This document shows, piece after piece, positions 8,108 to 18,635 of a DNA stretch of 59,989 nucleotides. The translations under genes were made by a program, and so were the position numbers. Numbering within the stretch: position 1 is the stretch's first letter; each line of letters opens with the position of its first letter. The stretch spans positions 1 through 59,989 of the forward strand of contig JAITPD010000049.1 of assembly GCA_031289615.1 (NCBI GenBank), given 5' to 3'. The DNA comes from Lactobacillaceae bacterium. GTDB taxonomy: Bacteria > Bacillota > Bacilli > Lactobacillales > Lactobacillaceae. Below the pieces are notes generated by a model. The model worked only from the letters and a program-made list of their open reading frames with translations, did no database searches and was not told where the DNA came from.

Positions 8108-8556
8108 TGGCTGAGATTAATTTTCGTTCAACGACGACTGCAAATGAGTTGTATGAAATTGCCAAGTCAGCGTATCGTGGTTCTCCTTGGTCGAAGCAAC
8201 TTTTTGAAAATGATTTACGGAATCGTACTAGCAGTTATCAAATTTTAGAATTGGACGGCGAGGCAGTTGCGTTTGTGGGCGGAAACCTAGTGATTGACGA
8301 GCTTTCGATCAGTAATGTGGCGGTTCGAGCTGAGGTTCAAGGACAACAATTAGGAGAAAAGCTTCTATATAAATGGTTTGAAAAGTTTCCAGCCAAAACA
8401 CGTGTGATGTTAGAGGTGCGAAGTTCGAACAAACGAGCAATTCATTTATATGAAAGAATGGGCTTTGAAATTTTTAATATTCGCGAAGATTATTATCGTG
8501 ATCCAAAAGAAGATGCGTATTTAATGGATTTGAGATTACCAAGAAAGGAGCAATAA
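8107..8556 (+). CDS. rimI: Ribosomal protein S18 alanine N-acetyltransferase-like (RimI), second copy
   Basis: Compact 149-residue GNAT enzyme, close in size to canonical RimI. The acetyl-CoA loop is [11 protein letters not shown], preceded by SISNVAV, and the C terminus has the RimI signature [11 protein letters not shown]. It sits between another RimI-type gene and tsaD. The two copies differ greatly, so they probably serve different targets. This one is the better candidate for the true RimI because of its length, though that assignment is inferred. Confidence 0.82.
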   Translation: MAEINFRSTTTANELYEIAKSAYRGSPWSKQLFENDLRNRTSSYQILELDGEAVAFVGGNLVIDELSISNVAVRAEVQGQQLGEKLLYKWFEKFPAKTRVMLEVRSSNKRAIHLYERMGFEIFNIREDYYRDPKEDAYLMDLRLPRKEQ

Positions 8557-8557
8557 A

Positions 8558-9604
8558 TTGGCAGATCGAATTATTATGGCGTTTGAATCGAGCGCTGATG
8601 AAACGAGTGTGGCGATTGTGAAGAACGGGGTAGAGATTCTTAGCCTGGAAATCGCGACACAGATTAAGAGTCATCAACGTTTCGGTGGAATTGTGCCGGA
8701 AGTGGCGAGTCGGCATCACATTGAACAGATTACGATTTTAGTTGATGCGGCGCTAGAAGATGCTGGACTGACGTATTCTGATTTGACGGCGATTGCGGTG
8801 ACTTATGGACCAGGACTGGTTGGCGCACTCTTAATTGGGGTGACAGCTGCCAAGACAATTGCGTGGGCGCACGGGTTGCCATTAGTTCCAGTTGTGCATA
8901 TGGCGGGACATATTTCTGCGGCCCAATTTGTTCAGCCAATTGTTTACCCAGCGTTAGCGTTGATGGTTTCAGGTGGGCACACTGAGTTTGTGTACATGGC
9001 TGACGAATACCAATACGTTGTCGTTGGTGATACGCGTGATGACGCAGCTGGTGAGTCGTATGATAAAGTCGGACGAACGCTTGGCTTGCAGTACCCCGCT
9101 GGAAAGACAATTGATGAAATGGCCCACCAAGGTGACGATGCATACGATTTGCCACGAGCGCTGATGCATGATGGCAAGTTAGACTTTAGCTTTTCTGGGT
9201 TGAAGAGTGCAGTCATTAACTTGAAGCATAATGCTGAGCAACGGGATGAAGAAATTAATATCACCAACTTGGCGACGAGTTTTCAGAACGCGGTTTTAGA
9301 TATGTTGTTGACTAAGACGAGAACAGCTCTACAAGAATATCCAGTTCAGACATTTATCGTAGCTGGTGGAGTAGCAGCTAATCAAGGTTTGCGGGCCGGG
9401 ATTGACGAGTTGCAAAAAGAGTTTACGACAACTTCCTTCATTAAAGTACCGCTAGATCTTGCTGGTGACAATGCGGCGATGATTGGAGCAGCTGGTGACA
9501 TTGCATACCGGCATGGAGCACGAGCTGGCTTGGATCTAAATGCAAAGCCGGGACTGGAGTTTGATTATCTCGAACCAGGGATGAAATTCGTGACACCGAT
9601 GTAA
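8558..9604 (+). CDS. tsaD: tRNA threonylcarbamoyladenosine transferase TsaD
   Basis: Catalytic subunit of t6A synthesis, using threonylcarbamoyl-AMP from the Sua5/TsaC step. It has 348 residues. Metal ligands are the two His in HMAGH (near residue 113) and the Asp in AGDNAAMIG (near 303). The phosphate motif GPGLVGALL and the SGGHTEFV loop are intact. The N-terminal motif reads ESSADETS where the family usually has Cys in place of that Ala. The start is TTG, with AAAGGAG 8 bases upstream, one base after the rimI stop. A terminator follows. Confidence 0.95.
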   Translation: MADRIIMAFESSADETSVAIVKNGVEILSLEIATQIKSHQRFGGIVPEVASRHHIEQITILVDAALEDAGLTYSDLTAIAVTYGPGLVGALLIGVTAAKTIAWAHGLPLVPVVHMAGHISAAQFVQPIVYPALALMVSGGHTEFVYMADEYQYVVVGDTRDDAAGESYDKVGRTLGLQYPAGKTIDEMAHQGDDAYDLPRALMHDGKLDFSFSGLKSAVINLKHNAEQRDEEINITNLATSFQNAVLDMLLTKTRTALQEYPVQTFIVAGGVAANQGLRAGIDELQKEFTTTSFIKVPLDLAGDNAAMIGAAGDIAYRHGARAGLDLNAKPGLEFDYLEPGMKFVTPM

Positions 9605-9637
9605 GACACTTATTATAGTAATAAAGTATGTAAATTA

Positions 9638-9665
9638 GCGCTGTGAGAATTTGTCATGGCGTTTT
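9638..9665 (+). terminator. Terminator of the tsaB-tsaD operon
   Basis: GCGCTGTGA (9638-9646) pairs with TCATGGCGT (9654-9662) using three G-U pairs, and a short T-run follows. Confidence 0.6.
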
Positions 9666-9743
9666 AAATTATTATGAAGCCACTTTTTCAAAACGCGCCT
9701 AGAAAAGCAAACTTATTTTTAAAAAGAAATTCAAACAAAAAGC

Positions 9744-9772
9744 TTGCAATGCCTAGGTAGATAAGGTATTAT
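9744..9772 (+). promoter_or_regulatory. Promoter of the S10 ribosomal operon
   Basis: TTGCAA (9744-9749), exactly 17 bases, then TATTAT (9767-9772). It lies about 200 bases before rpsJ and is the best promoter in the gap, so it probably drives the whole ribosomal supercluster. Confidence 0.75.
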
Positions 9773-9778
9773 ATTCAA

Positions 9779-9968
9779 GTACGTTATTTTCAAACGGGGT
9801 AATTATGCCCTGAATGTGGTAGCGACAGTAACGAGCGATGATGTGAGAGGTTGCGACACGCCCGGCAGCTTTGCCACGGGAACCACTGCCATGGATTCCA
9901 GAGCGACGCGTTGGTTTTCTCACGGAGTTAGTCTCATATTCCAATATGGACGAAGGAAGGAGTCATTC
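9779..9968 (+). promoter_or_regulatory. Structured 5' leader of the S10 operon
   Basis: The leader of about 190 bases has several nested stems. GTGAGA (9843-9848) pairs with TCTCAC (9918-9923) as an outer helix; inside it are CCCG/CGGG with GGCA/TGCC, and GGAACC/GGATTCC. In other bacteria L4 represses its own operon through the S10 leader, so autogenous control by a ribosomal protein is the natural reading. I cannot assign this fold to a named family. Confidence 0.5.
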
Positions 9969-10277
9969 ATGGCAAACAAGAAGATCCGTATCCGCTTAAA
10001 GGCGTACGAACACACAATCATTGATGCATCTGCAGAAAAGATTGTTGAAACGGCAAAACGGACTGGTGCTGAAATTTCAGGACCAATCCCATTGCCTACA
10101 GAACGTACCTTGTACACTGTTCTGCGTTCACCCCACAAGCATAAGGATTCACGTGAACAATTCGAAATGCGCACTCATAAGCGTTTGATCGACATTGTTA
10201 ACCCAACTGCTCAAACAGTTGACGCGTTGTCAAAGCTTGAATTACCAAGTGGTGTCAACATCGAAATCAAGTTGTAA
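9969..10277 (+). CDS. rpsJ: 30S ribosomal protein S10
   Basis: Small-subunit head protein that also acts in NusB-NusE antitermination. It has 102 residues, the usual length, beginning [15 protein letters not shown] and containing [20 protein letters not shown] in the middle. The open frame extends upstream into the leader, but AAGGAG followed by ATG at 9969 fixes the start. First gene of the supercluster. Confidence 0.97.
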   Translation: MANKKIRIRLKAYEHTIIDASAEKIVETAKRTGAEISGPIPLPTERTLYTVLRSPHKHKDSREQFEMRTHKRLIDIVNPTAQTVDALSKLELPSGVNIEIKL

Positions 10278-10356
10278 TTTGGTTTCAAAACGTATTGTGC
10301 CTGATTAAGCATTTAACTAATCAAAAAAATAGATTTACTAATCAAAGGAGATAGTC

Positions 10357-10983
10357 ATGACTACTAAAGGTATCTTAGGCCGCAAAGTCGGCATGACTCA
10401 GGTATTCACTGACGAAGGTGAACTTATCCCTGTTACTGTGATTGAATCAACGCCAAACGTTGTTCTTCAAGTTAAAACACTTGAAAACGACGGCTACAGC
10501 GCCATTCAATTAGGTTACTCAGATAAGCGTGCTGTTTTGTCAAACAAGCCTGAGCAAGGTCACGTTGCAAAAGCAAACACGGCCCCTAAGCGCTACATTC
10601 GTGAAATTCGCGACGCTGAGGGAGAATTTAATGTCGGGGATGAAGTAAAGGTTGATGTATTCGCTGAAGGTGAAACAGTCGACGTTACTGGAATCACAAA
10701 GGGTCATGGTTACCAAGGTAACATTAAGAAGGACGGCCAATCTCGTGGACCTATGGCTCACGGATCTCGTTATCACCGTCGTCCTGGTTCATTGGGAGCC
10801 GTTATCAACCGCGTCTTCAAGGGTAAGAAGTTGCCAGGACGCATGGGTACCAACAAGCGCACTGTTCAAAACTTACAAGTTGTACGCGTAGACGTTGAAA
10901 ACAACGTAATCTTGGTCAAGGGAAACGTCCCTGGAGCAAACAAGTCACTTGTTACTGTTAAGAACTCAGTAAAAGCAAAGTAA
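10357..10983 (+). CDS. rplC: 50S ribosomal protein L3
   Basis: Early-assembling protein whose extension reaches the peptidyl transferase centre. It has 208 residues, with [10 protein letters not shown] at the N terminus and the conserved [10 protein letters not shown] loop near residue 135. AAAGGAG precedes the ATG. An 80-base gap separates it from rpsJ, with no obvious promoter or terminator in it. Confidence 0.97.
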   Translation: MTTKGILGRKVGMTQVFTDEGELIPVTVIESTPNVVLQVKTLENDGYSAIQLGYSDKRAVLSNKPEQGHVAKANTAPKRYIREIRDAEGEFNVGDEVKVDVFAEGETVDVTGITKGHGYQGNIKKDGQSRGPMAHGSRYHRRPGSLGAVINRVFKGKKLPGRMGTNKRTVQNLQVVRVDVENNVILVKGNVPGANKSLVTVKNSVKAK

Positions 10984-11007
10984 TAAGGACGAAGGGAGGA
11001 TTAAAAC

Positions 11008-11631
11008 ATGACTAAGATTGCTTTATTTAAGCAAGATGGTTCAAATGCCGGTGAAGTTGAGTTAAACGACGCTATCTTCGGTATCGAGCCTAATAACAAT
11101 GTCATCACTGACGCTGTCTTGATGCAACGCGCATCATTGCGTCAAGGAACACACGCCGTTAAGAACCGCTCAGCAGTTCGTGGTGGTGGACGGAAGCCTT
11201 GGCGCCAAAAGGGTACTGGACGTGCTCGTCAAGGGTCTATCCGTAGCCCACAATGGCGTGGCGGAGGAATTGTCTTCGGACCTACTCCTCGTTCATATGC
11301 CTACAAGTTGCCTAAGAAGGTATACCGTTTGGCATTGAAGTCAGTGTTGTCACAAAAGGTTTTGGACTCAGCTTTGGTTATCGTGGATGCTTTGTCATTC
11401 GACGCACCAAAGACGAAGGAATTCAAGGCTGTATTGAACAACTTGAACGTGAACGAAAAGACATTGGTTGTCTTGGACGACAATAACACTAACGCAGCAT
11501 TAGCAGCACGTAACATTGAAAACGTGACTGTTATGACTGCAAAGGGTGTTAACGTGCTAGACGTAATCAATAACGATAAGTTGGTTGTTGTTCAATCAGC
11601 TTTGTCACAAGTTGAGGAGGTTTTGGCATAA
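11008..11631 (+). CDS. rplD: 50S ribosomal protein L4
   Basis: Lines the polypeptide exit tunnel and in several bacteria represses the S10 operon. It has 207 residues, with the tunnel loop region [20 protein letters not shown] near residue 60 intact. GGGAGG precedes the ATG. Its stop overlaps the start of rplW (TAATG). Confidence 0.97.
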   Translation: MTKIALFKQDGSNAGEVELNDAIFGIEPNNNVITDAVLMQRASLRQGTHAVKNRSAVRGGGRKPWRQKGTGRARQGSIRSPQWRGGGIVFGPTPRSYAYKLPKKVYRLALKSVLSQKVLDSALVIVDALSFDAPKTKEFKAVLNNLNVNEKTLVVLDDNNTNAALAARNIENVTVMTAKGVNVLDVINNDKLVVVQSALSQVEEVLA

Positions 11632-11918
11632 TGGACGCACGCGATATCATTTTGCGCCCGATCATCACTGAACAAACGATGAGCGTTTTGGACGAAAAGC
11701 GCTACACGTTTGAAGTCGATGTTCGTGCTACTAAGCCACAAATTAAGCGCGCTATTGAAGAAATTTTCGACGTTAAAATCGAAAAGATCAATACCGCTAA
11801 CGTACGTGGTAAGCTGAAGCGTCAAGGACGTTTCGCTGGTTACACTAAGAAGCGTAAGAAGGCAATTGTTAAGTTGACTGCTGCTTCTACGGACATTCAA
11901 TTGTTCAACGAAAACTAA
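11631..11918 (+). CDS. rplW: 50S ribosomal protein L23
   Basis: Sits at the tunnel exit, where it docks trigger factor and SRP. It has 95 residues, with the typical N terminus [13 protein letters not shown] and KVEKINT-like centre ([10 protein letters not shown]). The start codon shares one base with the rplD stop, so the pair is translationally coupled. Confidence 0.96.
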   Translation: MDARDIILRPIITEQTMSVLDEKRYTFEVDVRATKPQIKRAIEEIFDVKIEKINTANVRGKLKRQGRFAGYTKKRKKAIVKLTAASTDIQLFNEN

Positions 11919-11935
11919 TATAGGAGGAAAGCAGC

Positions 11936-12769
11936 GTGGCTATCAAGAAATACAAGCCAACCTCTAACGGACGTCGTAATATGACGAGCTCAGATTTTGC
12001 TGAGATCACAAAGACTACGCCCGAAAAGAGCTTGTTGGAATCAAAGTCAAACACTGGTGCCCGTAATTCTTACGGACACATGACAGTTCGTCATCGCGGT
12101 GGCGGACACAAGCGTCAATACCGTATCATCGACTTCAAGCGTACTAAGGATGAAGTTACTGCTAAGGTTACTGCGATCGAATACGATCCAAACCGTACAG
12201 CTAACATCGCTTTGTTACAATATACTGATGGTACAAAGGCATACATCTTGGCGCCTAAGGGATTGGAAGTCGGAATGACTGTTCAATCTGGTCCTGAAGC
12301 CGACATCAAGGTCGGAAACGCATTGCCATTGGCAAAGATCCCTGACGGAACTCAAATTCATAATATTGAATTGAAGCCTGGTAAGGGTGGACAACTTGCT
12401 CGTTCAGCTGGTGCATCTGCACAATTGTTGGGTAAGGAAGGAAAGTACGTTTTGGTTCGCCTTCAATCAGGTGAAGTTCGTATGATTCTTGCCGTTAACC
12501 GTGCCACAGTTGGAGTTGTTGGAAATGAACAACACTCATTGATTAATTGGGGTAAGGCTGGTCGTCGTCGTTGGAAGGGTCAACGCCCACACGTTCGTGG
12601 ATCTGTAATGAATCCTAACGATCACCCTCATGGAGGAGGAGAAGGTAAGGCGCCTGTTGGACGTCCATCTCCAATGTCACCATGGGGTAAGAAGACTGCT
12701 GGTAAGAAGACTCGTGACGTTAATGCTCGCTCAAGCAAGTTTATCGTTCGTGGTCGTAAGAGTAAGTAG
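11936..12769 (+). CDS. rplB: 50S ribosomal protein L2
   Basis: One of the largest and most conserved 50S proteins, needed for subunit joining and peptidyl transfer. It has 277 residues, beginning [15 protein letters not shown], with the functionally important [12 protein letters not shown] loop near residue 222. The start is GTG after GGAGGAAAG. Expression follows rplW after a 17-base gap. Confidence 0.97.
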   Translation: MAIKKYKPTSNGRRNMTSSDFAEITKTTPEKSLLESKSNTGARNSYGHMTVRHRGGGHKRQYRIIDFKRTKDEVTAKVTAIEYDPNRTANIALLQYTDGTKAYILAPKGLEVGMTVQSGPEADIKVGNALPLAKIPDGTQIHNIELKPGKGGQLARSAGASAQLLGKEGKYVLVRLQSGEVRMILAVNRATVGVVGNEQHSLINWGKAGRRRWKGQRPHVRGSVMNPNDHPHGGGEGKAPVGRPSPMSPWGKKTAGKKTRDVNARSSKFIVRGRKSK

Positions 12770-12820
12770 TCTAATATTCCTATTAGATAAGAAACAAAGC
12801 ATACGAGAGGAGACTTCATT

Positions 12821-13102
12821 ATGGGTCGCAGCCTGAAGAAGGGGCCATTCGCTGATGCTCACTTGCTAAAGAAAGTTGAAGCAGCTAATGCTTCTGAAAA
12901 GCAAGTAGTTATCAAGACATGGTCACGCCGTTCAACGATTTTTCCAAGCTTCATCGGATTGACTTTTGCCGTTTACGATGGTCGTAAGCACGTACCAGTT
13001 TTGGTACAAGAAGACATGGTCGGTCACAAGCTTGGTGAATTTGTCCCTACGCGTACATTCCATGGACACGCAGCGGATGATAAAAAAACAAAGCGTAAGT
13101 AA
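12821..13102 (+). CDS. rpsS: 30S ribosomal protein S19
   Basis: Head protein next to S13, contacting 16S rRNA and the tRNA region. It has 93 residues, begins [10 protein letters not shown], and has [14 protein letters not shown] in the middle. GAGGAG precedes the ATG. Confidence 0.97.
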   Translation: MGRSLKKGPFADAHLLKKVEAANASEKQVVIKTWSRRSTIFPSFIGLTFAVYDGRKHVPVLVQEDMVGHKLGEFVPTRTFHGHAADDKKTKRK

Positions 13103-13118
13103 TTAGGAGGACAATACA

Positions 13119-13466
13119 ATGGCTGAACAAATCACGTCAGCAAGTGCCACGGCGAAAATCGTTCGTGTCGCACCACGTAAGGTCCGCCTTGTGCTTGACC
13201 AAATTCGTGGAAAGCGAGTGGCAGAAGCATTTGCAATTTTGCAATTCTTGCCAAACCACTCATCAGTAGATGTTTATAAGGTGTTGAACTCAGCAGTTGC
13301 TAATGCTGAGAACAACTTCTCACTAGATCGCGAAGATTTGGTAGTTGCAGAAGCCTTTGCTAACGAAGGACCAACGTTAAAGCGTTTCCGTCCCCGTGCC
13401 AAGGGTTCAGCATCACCAATCAATAAGCGTACAAGCCACATTTCTATTGTGGTAAAAGAAAAGTAA
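13119..13466 (+). CDS. rplV: 50S ribosomal protein L22
   Basis: Binds all six domains of 23S rRNA, and its beta-hairpin lines the exit tunnel. It has 115 residues; the conserved [17 protein letters not shown] is near the N terminus and the tunnel loop [15 protein letters not shown] near residue 88. AGGAGG precedes the ATG. Confidence 0.97.
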   Translation: MAEQITSASATAKIVRVAPRKVRLVLDQIRGKRVAEAFAILQFLPNHSSVDVYKVLNSAVANAENNFSLDREDLVVAEAFANEGPTLKRFRPRAKGSASPINKRTSHISIVVKEK

Positions 13467-13479
13467 GGAGGATTGAGTC

Positions 13480-14145
13480 ATGGGTCAAAAGATTAACCCA
13501 ACTGGTTTCCGTGTCGGAATCATCCGCGACTGGGATGCAAAATGGTACGCAAACAAGAAGGACTACGCAAATTTGTTGTTAGAAGACATGAAGTTGCGTA
13601 AGTATATCGAGACTAAGTTGGCAGAAGCATCAGTTTCACGTATCGAAATTGAACGTACTGCTAACCGCGTTAACGTCTCAATCCACACTGCTAAGCCTGG
13701 AATGGTTATTGGTAAGGGTGGATCAGAAGTTGATGCATTACGTAGCAAGTTGTCACAATTAGTGGCAAAGGGTGAACGTGTTCACATCAACATCATTGAG
13801 ATTAAAAAGCCTGATTTGGACGCCCACTTGGTTGGTGCACAAATTGCTCAAGACTTGGAGCGCCGTGTTGCGTTCCGTCGTGCAATGCGTGGAGCCATCC
13901 AACGTGCAATGCGTGCTGGTGCCAAAGGTATCAAGACACAAGTTGCTGGACGTTTGAACGGAGCTGACATTGCTCGTATTGAGCAATATACTGAGGGTAC
14001 GGTTCCTTTGCACACATTGCGTGCAGACATCGATTACTCTTGGGATGAGGCAACTACCACATACGGTCAACTAGGTATTAAAACTTGGATTTACCGTGGT
14101 GATATCTTGCCAGAGAAGAAGTCTAAGAGCAAGGAGGCGAAGTAA
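13480..14145 (+). CDS. rpsC: 30S ribosomal protein S3
   Basis: Lies at the mRNA entry tunnel and has helicase-related function. It has 221 residues, begins [12 protein letters not shown], has the KH-domain loop [10 protein letters not shown] near residue 75 and a lysine-rich C terminus. AAGGAGG precedes the ATG. It ends two bases before rplP. Confidence 0.97.
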   Translation: MGQKINPTGFRVGIIRDWDAKWYANKKDYANLLLEDMKLRKYIETKLAEASVSRIEIERTANRVNVSIHTAKPGMVIGKGGSEVDALRSKLSQLVAKGERVHINIIEIKKPDLDAHLVGAQIAQDLERRVAFRRAMRGAIQRAMRAGAKGIKTQVAGRLNGADIARIEQYTEGTVPLHTLRADIDYSWDEATTTYGQLGIKTWIYRGDILPEKKSKSKEAK

Positions 14146-14147
14146 TC

Positions 14148-14567
14148 ATGCTAGTTCCAAAGCGTGTTAAGTACCGTAAGCCACATCGTGGTCACATGCG
14201 CGGTGAAGCTAAGGGTGGTAAAACAGTTGCATTCGGTGAATACGGATTGCAAGCTGTCACATCACACTGGATTTCAAACCGCCAAATTGAAGCTGCTCGT
14301 ATTGCTATGACGCGTCAAATGAAGCGTGGTGGTCAAGTTTGGATCAAGATTTTCCCACACTTGTCATACACTTCTAAGGGTGTCGGAGTTCGTATGGGTA
14401 ACGGTAAGGGTGCTCCTGTAGGTTGGGTTGCACCAGTCAAGCGCGGCAAGGTATTGTTTGAAGTTGCCGGTGTTCCTGAAGAAGTTGCCCGTGAAGCCCT
14501 ACGCCTTGCAGCTAACAAGTTGCCAGTTAAGACTAAGATCTTGACTCGCCAAGTGGAGGGTGAATAA
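14148..14567 (+). CDS. rplP: 50S ribosomal protein L16
   Basis: Contacts the A-site tRNA and the 5S rRNA region. It has 139 residues, begins [15 protein letters not shown], and contains GRGKGAP-like [16 protein letters not shown]. The stop overlaps the rpmC start (TAATG). Confidence 0.97.
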   Translation: MLVPKRVKYRKPHRGHMRGEAKGGKTVAFGEYGLQAVTSHWISNRQIEAARIAMTRQMKRGGQVWIKIFPHLSYTSKGVGVRMGNGKGAPVGWVAPVKRGKVLFEVAGVPEEVAREALRLAANKLPVKTKILTRQVEGE

Positions 14568-14773
14568 TGAAGACCAAAGATTTACAAAACGAAATCAAGG
14601 GCCTCAGCACAGCTGAATTAGTAGCTAAGGAAAAGAGCTACAAGGAAGAGTTGTTTAACTTGCGTTTCCAACTAGCTACTGGTCAACTTGAAAACACGGC
14701 TCGCTTGTCAGAAGTACGTAAGCAAATTGCACGTATCAAGACTGTGATTCGTCAACAAGAATTGAACAAGTAG
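14567..14773 (+). CDS. rpmC: 50S ribosomal protein L29
   Basis: Small helical protein beside L23 at the tunnel exit. It has 68 residues, with the family motif [16 protein letters not shown] near the centre and IARIKTVI at the C-terminal end. Its start overlaps the rplP stop by one base. Confidence 0.96.
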   Translation: MKTKDLQNEIKGLSTAELVAKEKSYKEELFNLRFQLATGQLENTARLSEVRKQIARIKTVIRQQELNK

Positions 14774-14792
14774 TAGAGGAGAGGAGACCAAG

Positions 14793-15059
14793 ATGACTGA
14801 AGCTCGTAACGCACGTAAGGTTTACACAGGCCGCGTGGTTTCAGATAAGATGGAGAAGACAATCACTGTCGCTATCGAAACTTATAAGAACCACCCAGTT
14901 TATGGTAAGCGTGTTAAGTACACGAAGAAGTTTAAGGCTCACGATGAGAACAACGAAGCTAAAGAAGGAGATGTAGTACGTATCATGGAGACACGTCCAA
15001 CATCTGCTACAAAGCGCTTCCGTTTGGTAGAAATCGTCGAGAAGGCCGTTATTATCTAA
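14793..15059 (+). CDS. rpsQ: 30S ribosomal protein S17
   Basis: Primary 16S rRNA binding protein with an OB fold. It has 88 residues, with [15 protein letters not shown] near the N terminus and the motif [14 protein letters not shown] precedes the ATG. Confidence 0.96.
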   Translation: MTEARNARKVYTGRVVSDKMEKTITVAIETYKNHPVYGKRVKYTKKFKAHDENNEAKEGDVVRIMETRPTSATKRFRLVEIVEKAVII

Positions 15060-15105
15060 TCGTTTTAATCTCGAATTTTACCAATAACGGAAGGAGGACA
15101 AAATC

Positions 15106-15474
15106 GTGATTCAACAAGAAAGTCGTTTGAAAATTGCTGACAATTCCGGAGCACGTGAAATCTTGACTATCAAGGTTTTGGGTGGATCTGGTCGTAAGTT
15201 CGCCGGTATCGGTGACATGATCGTCGCAACAGTAAAGCAAGCTATTCCTGGTGGAACTGTTAAGAAAGGTGACGTCGTAAAGGCTGTTATCGTTCGTACT
15301 GTTTCATCAACACACCGTGCAGATGGTTCATACATCAAGTTTGATGAGAACGCTGCCGTTATCGTTAAAGATGATAAGAGTCCTGTTGGAACTCGTATCT
15401 TCGGACCTGTTGCGCGTGAATTGCGTGACAATGATTACATGCGTATCGTGTCATTGGCACCTGAAGTATTGTAA
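15106..15474 (+). CDS. rplN: 50S ribosomal protein L14
   Basis: Interface protein that binds L19 and the silencing factor RsfS. It has 122 residues, the standard length, with N-terminal [16 protein letters not shown] and the C-terminal block [10 protein letters not shown]. The start is GTG after AAGGAGG. Confidence 0.97.
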   Translation: MIQQESRLKIADNSGAREILTIKVLGGSGRKFAGIGDMIVATVKQAIPGGTVKKGDVVKAVIVRTVSSTHRADGSYIKFDENAAVIVKDDKSPVGTRIFGPVARELRDNDYMRIVSLAPEVL

Positions 15475-15507
15475 TTTTCCATCATTAAATCAAGGAGGAA
15501 GCCTCGC

Positions 15508-15813
15508 ATGTTTGTAAAGACAGGTGACAAGGTTAAGGTTATCGCCGGCAAGGACAAGGGCAAAGAAGGCGTTATCGTAAAGACTATCGCTGCTAAGGAC
15601 CGTGTTGTTGTTGAAGGTGTGAACATTATGAAGAAGCACCAAAAGCCTAATAACCAATACCCACAAGGTGGAATTATCGAGCTTGAAGCTCCTATCCACG
15701 TTTCAAACGTACAATTGCTTGACCCTTCAACTAATGAGCCAACCCGTGTTGGTATCAAGATTGAAGATGGTAAGAAGGTACGCGTATCAAAGAAGTCTGG
15801 AACGGCTTTGTAA
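15508..15813 (+). CDS. rplX: 50S ribosomal protein L24
   Basis: Assembly initiator of the 50S subunit with a KOW motif. It has 101 residues, with [15 protein letters not shown] near the N terminus. AAGGAGG precedes the ATG. The spacing and order match the spc operon. Confidence 0.96.
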   Translation: MFVKTGDKVKVIAGKDKGKEGVIVKTIAAKDRVVVEGVNIMKKHQKPNNQYPQGGIIELEAPIHVSNVQLLDPSTNEPTRVGIKIEDGKKVRVSKKSGTAL

Positions 15814-15841
15814 TTAAGGGTGAAAGGAGGAAATCATTATC

Positions 15842-16384
15842 ATGGCAAGTCGCTTGAAAGAAAAGTATGTTAATGAAGTTCAACCTTCATTGATCGAAAA
15901 GTTTAGTTACAGCTCAATCATGCAAACTCCAAAGATCGAGAAAATCGTTCTTAACATGGGGGTTGGTGACGCTGTATCAAACTCTAAGAACTTGGATGAA
16001 GCTGTTGCAGAATTAGAATTGATTGCTGGTCAAAAGCCAGTTATTACTCGCGCCAAGAAGTCAATCGCTGGCTTCCGTTTGCGTGAAGGAATGGCAATCG
16101 GAACTAAGGTTACTTTGCGTGGTGATCGTATGTACGACTTTTTAGATAAGTTGATCAACGTTTCATTGCCACGTGTTCGTGACTTCCGTGGAGTTTCACC
16201 AAAGGCCTTTGATGGTCGTGGAAACTACACGTTGGGAATTCGCGAACAACTTATTTTCCCAGAAATTGATTACGATGCAGTTAACCGCGTTCGTGGTTTG
16301 GATATTGTAATCGTAACAACTGCTAACTCTGATGAAGAGTCACGTGAAATGCTTACTCAATTGGGTATGCCTTTCACTAAGTAA
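15842..16384 (+). CDS. rplE: 50S ribosomal protein L5
   Basis: 5S rRNA-binding protein of the central protuberance. It has 180 residues; [14 protein letters not shown] and the conserved [14 protein letters not shown] are present. AAAGGAGG precedes the ATG. The 50 bases between it and rpsH contain no rpsN gene, although S14 is normally encoded there. Confidence 0.97.
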   Translation: MASRLKEKYVNEVQPSLIEKFSYSSIMQTPKIEKIVLNMGVGDAVSNSKNLDEAVAELELIAGQKPVITRAKKSIAGFRLREGMAIGTKVTLRGDRMYDFLDKLINVSLPRVRDFRGVSPKAFDGRGNYTLGIREQLIFPEIDYDAVNRVRGLDIVIVTTANSDEESREMLTQLGMPFTK

Positions 16385-16434
16385 TCTAGAAATAACTGTT
16401 TAATCAGTAAGAAATTTTATAGGAGGCAACATCA

Positions 16435-16833
16435 ATGTCAATGACTGACCCAATTGCAGATTTCTTGACTCGTATTCGTAACGCCAACATGGTTCGTCAC
16501 GATTCAGTTGAAGTTCCTGCATCAAAGATCAAGAAAGACATCGCCGAAATTTTGAAAAATGAAGGCTTTGTCCGGGACGTTGAATACATTGATGATGACA
16601 AGCAAGGAGTAATCCGCGTCTTCCTTAAGTATGGTGCTGAAAAGCAACGCGTTATCTCAGGTTTGAAGCGTATTTCAAAGCCTGGTTTGCGTTCATACGT
16701 AAAAGCCGATTCATTGCCAAAGGTTTTGAACGGTTTGGGAATTGCTATCATCTCAACTTCTGAAGGTGTTATCACCGACAAGGAAGCTCGCGCCAAGAAC
16801 ATTGGTGGCGAGGTATTGGCATACGTTTGGTAA
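16435..16833 (+). CDS. rpsH: 30S ribosomal protein S8
   Basis: Central 16S rRNA binder and, in E. coli, the spc operon repressor. It has 132 residues, beginning [17 protein letters not shown] and ending with the typical [15 protein letters not shown] precedes the ATG. A second ATG six bases downstream is a possible alternative start. Confidence 0.97.
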   Translation: MSMTDPIADFLTRIRNANMVRHDSVEVPASKIKKDIAEILKNEGFVRDVEYIDDDKQGVIRVFLKYGAEKQRVISGLKRISKPGLRSYVKADSLPKVLNGLGIAIISTSEGVITDKEARAKNIGGEVLAYVW

Positions 16834-16864
16834 TTAAGAAATCTAATAAAGGAGGTATCCTACG

Positions 16865-17401
16865 ATGAGTCGTATTGGTAACAAGATTTTGACTTTGCCT
16901 GCTGGCGTTGAAATTAAGCGCGAAGGTGACGTTGTTACTGTTAAGGGACCAAAGGGTGAATTGTCACGCGAAGTCGCATCAGAGATTACATTCTCTGTTG
17001 ACGGTCCTGCAGTAAAGTTTGAACGTCCCTCAGACGAAGGTAAGATCAAGGCTTTGCACGGTACTACACGTGCCAATGTAGCCAACATGGTTGAGGGTGT
17101 CTCAGAAGGCTTCAAGAAGACTTTGAAGCTTGTCGGTGTTGGTTACCGTGCAGCTAAGCAAGGAAACAAGCTTGTGTTGAACGTCGGTTACTCACATCCA
17201 GTTGAATTTGAAGACCGCGACGGTTTAACCGTTGAAGTGCCTGATTCAGTTACAGTTATTGTTTCTGGAATCTCAAAGCAAAAGGTCGGAGATTTATCTG
17301 CTGAGATCCGTGCCGTACGTGCTCCTGAACCTTATAAGGGTAAGGGAATCCGTTACGAAAATGAATACGTTGCACGTAAGGAAGGTAAGACTGGTAAGTA
17401 A
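16865..17401 (+). CDS. rplF: 50S ribosomal protein L6
   Basis: Two-domain protein near the sarcin-ricin loop. It has 178 residues, begins [17 protein letters not shown], and contains the C-terminal signature [22 protein letters not shown] precedes the ATG. Confidence 0.97.
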   Translation: MSRIGNKILTLPAGVEIKREGDVVTVKGPKGELSREVASEITFSVDGPAVKFERPSDEGKIKALHGTTRANVANMVEGVSEGFKKTLKLVGVGYRAAKQGNKLVLNVGYSHPVEFEDRDGLTVEVPDSVTVIVSGISKQKVGDLSAEIRAVRAPEPYKGKGIRYENEYVARKEGKTGK

Positions 17402-17524
17402 TCTTAGTTGGCTGTTTGATGAAATGTTTCAACATTTTAAAACAGTATCGATTAGGTGAGGGAGCAACGTTCCAACACTACTTACACAGTATATCTTTCA
17501 ATAAGAATAAAAGAGGTTACGAAC

Positions 17525-17881
17525 ATGATTACGAAGTCAGACAAGAATAAAGTGCGTCAACACCGACACACTCGAGTTCGTGGTAAGATTTCTGGTACTG
17601 CAGAGCGCCCACGCTTGAACGTTTTCCGTTCTAACAAAAACATCTACGCTCAATTAATTGATGACGTAGCGGGTGTGACGCTTGCTAGTGCCTCAACTTT
17701 GGATGCATCTATTGCAGAAGCTCCAAAAACTGAACAAGCTACAAAGGTCGGTGCATTAGTTGCAGAACGTGCCAAGGCTGCTGGAATTGAAGATGTTGTC
17801 TTCGATCGTGGTGGATACTTGTATCACGGACGTGTTAAGGCATTGGCCGAATCAGCTCGTGAAGCTGGTTTGAAGTTCTAA
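17525..17881 (+). CDS. rplR: 50S ribosomal protein L18
   Basis: Carries 5S rRNA into the 50S subunit with L5. It has 118 residues, starting [15 protein letters not shown], with [17 protein letters not shown] in the middle and the C-terminal [13 protein letters not shown]. The open frame runs upstream to 17456, but AGAGG and ATG 17525 give the normal length. The 123 bases between rplF and this start hold no other gene. Confidence 0.96.
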   Translation: MITKSDKNKVRQHRHTRVRGKISGTAERPRLNVFRSNKNIYAQLIDDVAGVTLASASTLDASIAEAPKTEQATKVGALVAERAKAAGIEDVVFDRGGYLYHGRVKALAESAREAGLKF

Positions 17882-17900
17882 GGGAAGGAGGAAATTAATC

Positions 17901-18404
17901 ATGGCATTTATCGATCCAAAGACTCTTGGTGAGCTCGAAGAAAACGTCGTAGCCATCAACCGTGTTACTAAGGTTGTTAAGGGTGGACGTCGTTTGCGTT
18001 TTGCCGCTTTGGTTGTTGTTGGTGATCGTAACGGTCACGTCGGCTTTGGTACTGGAAAGGCTCAGGAAGTTCCTGAGGCAATCCGTAAGGCGATTGAAGC
18101 TGCAAAGCGTAATATCGTTGCCGTACCAACTGTCGGTACAACTCTTCCTCACTCTGCATTGGGTATTTTCGGTGGTGGCCGCATCTTGTTGAAGCCAGCC
18201 GCTGAAGGTTCTGGAGTAGCTGCCGGTGGTGCAGCTCGTGCCGTTTTGGAATTGGCTGGAATTGCTGACGTGTCTGCAAAGTCACTTGGTTCAGCAACCC
18301 CAATCAACGTTGTACGCGCAACTTTTGAAGCAATTTCTGAATTGAAGAACGCTGAAGAAGTCGCTGATTTGCGTCAGGTTGCTCTCGAGCACTTGGCAGA
18401 TTAA
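17901..18404 (+). CDS. rpsE: 30S ribosomal protein S5
   Basis: Decoding-fidelity protein, site of spectinomycin-resistance and ram mutations elsewhere. It has 167 residues, with the spectinomycin-associated loop [10 protein letters not shown] near residue 25 and the double-stranded RNA-binding core [21 protein letters not shown] precedes the ATG. Confidence 0.97.
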   Translation: MAFIDPKTLGELEENVVAINRVTKVVKGGRRLRFAALVVVGDRNGHVGFGTGKAQEVPEAIRKAIEAAKRNIVAVPTVGTTLPHSALGIFGGGRILLKPAAEGSGVAAGGAARAVLELAGIADVSAKSLGSATPINVVRATFEAISELKNAEEVADLRQVALEHLAD

Positions 18405-18417
18405 GGAGGCAGATAAC

Positions 18418-18603
18418 ATGACTGAACAAGTTAAAGTAACTCTTGTTAAGAGTGCTGCCCACCGTTTGCCAAAGCAACGTGCAATTGTTAAGGCCCTTGG
18501 ATTAAACAAGGTTTCTTCATCAGTTGTATTGCCTGACAACGCGCAAACGCGTGGCGCTGTATTCAAGATCGCTCACTTGGTTGTTGTTGAAGCAGTCAAG
18601 TAA
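18418..18603 (+). CDS. rpmD: 50S ribosomal protein L30
   Basis: Small 50S protein of 61 residues with the typical [16 protein letters not shown] and a Leu-rich [11 protein letters not shown]. The ATG at 18418 follows AAGGAGG. The longer frame starting at 18379 lies inside rpsE and is not used. Confidence 0.95.
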   Translation: MTEQVKVTLVKSAAHRLPKQRAIVKALGLNKVSSSVVLPDNAQTRGAVFKIAHLVVVEAVK

Positions 18604-18635
18604 GCAAGAAATTGCTCTGAAGGAGGAAAAACCTA

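Noticed and set aside
8730..9267. Long antisense frames within tsaD
   Set aside because: They mirror the codon pattern of tsaD and have no initiation signals.
9816..9968. N-terminal extension of S10
   Set aside because: It would encode the structured leader; the conserved protein starts at 9969.
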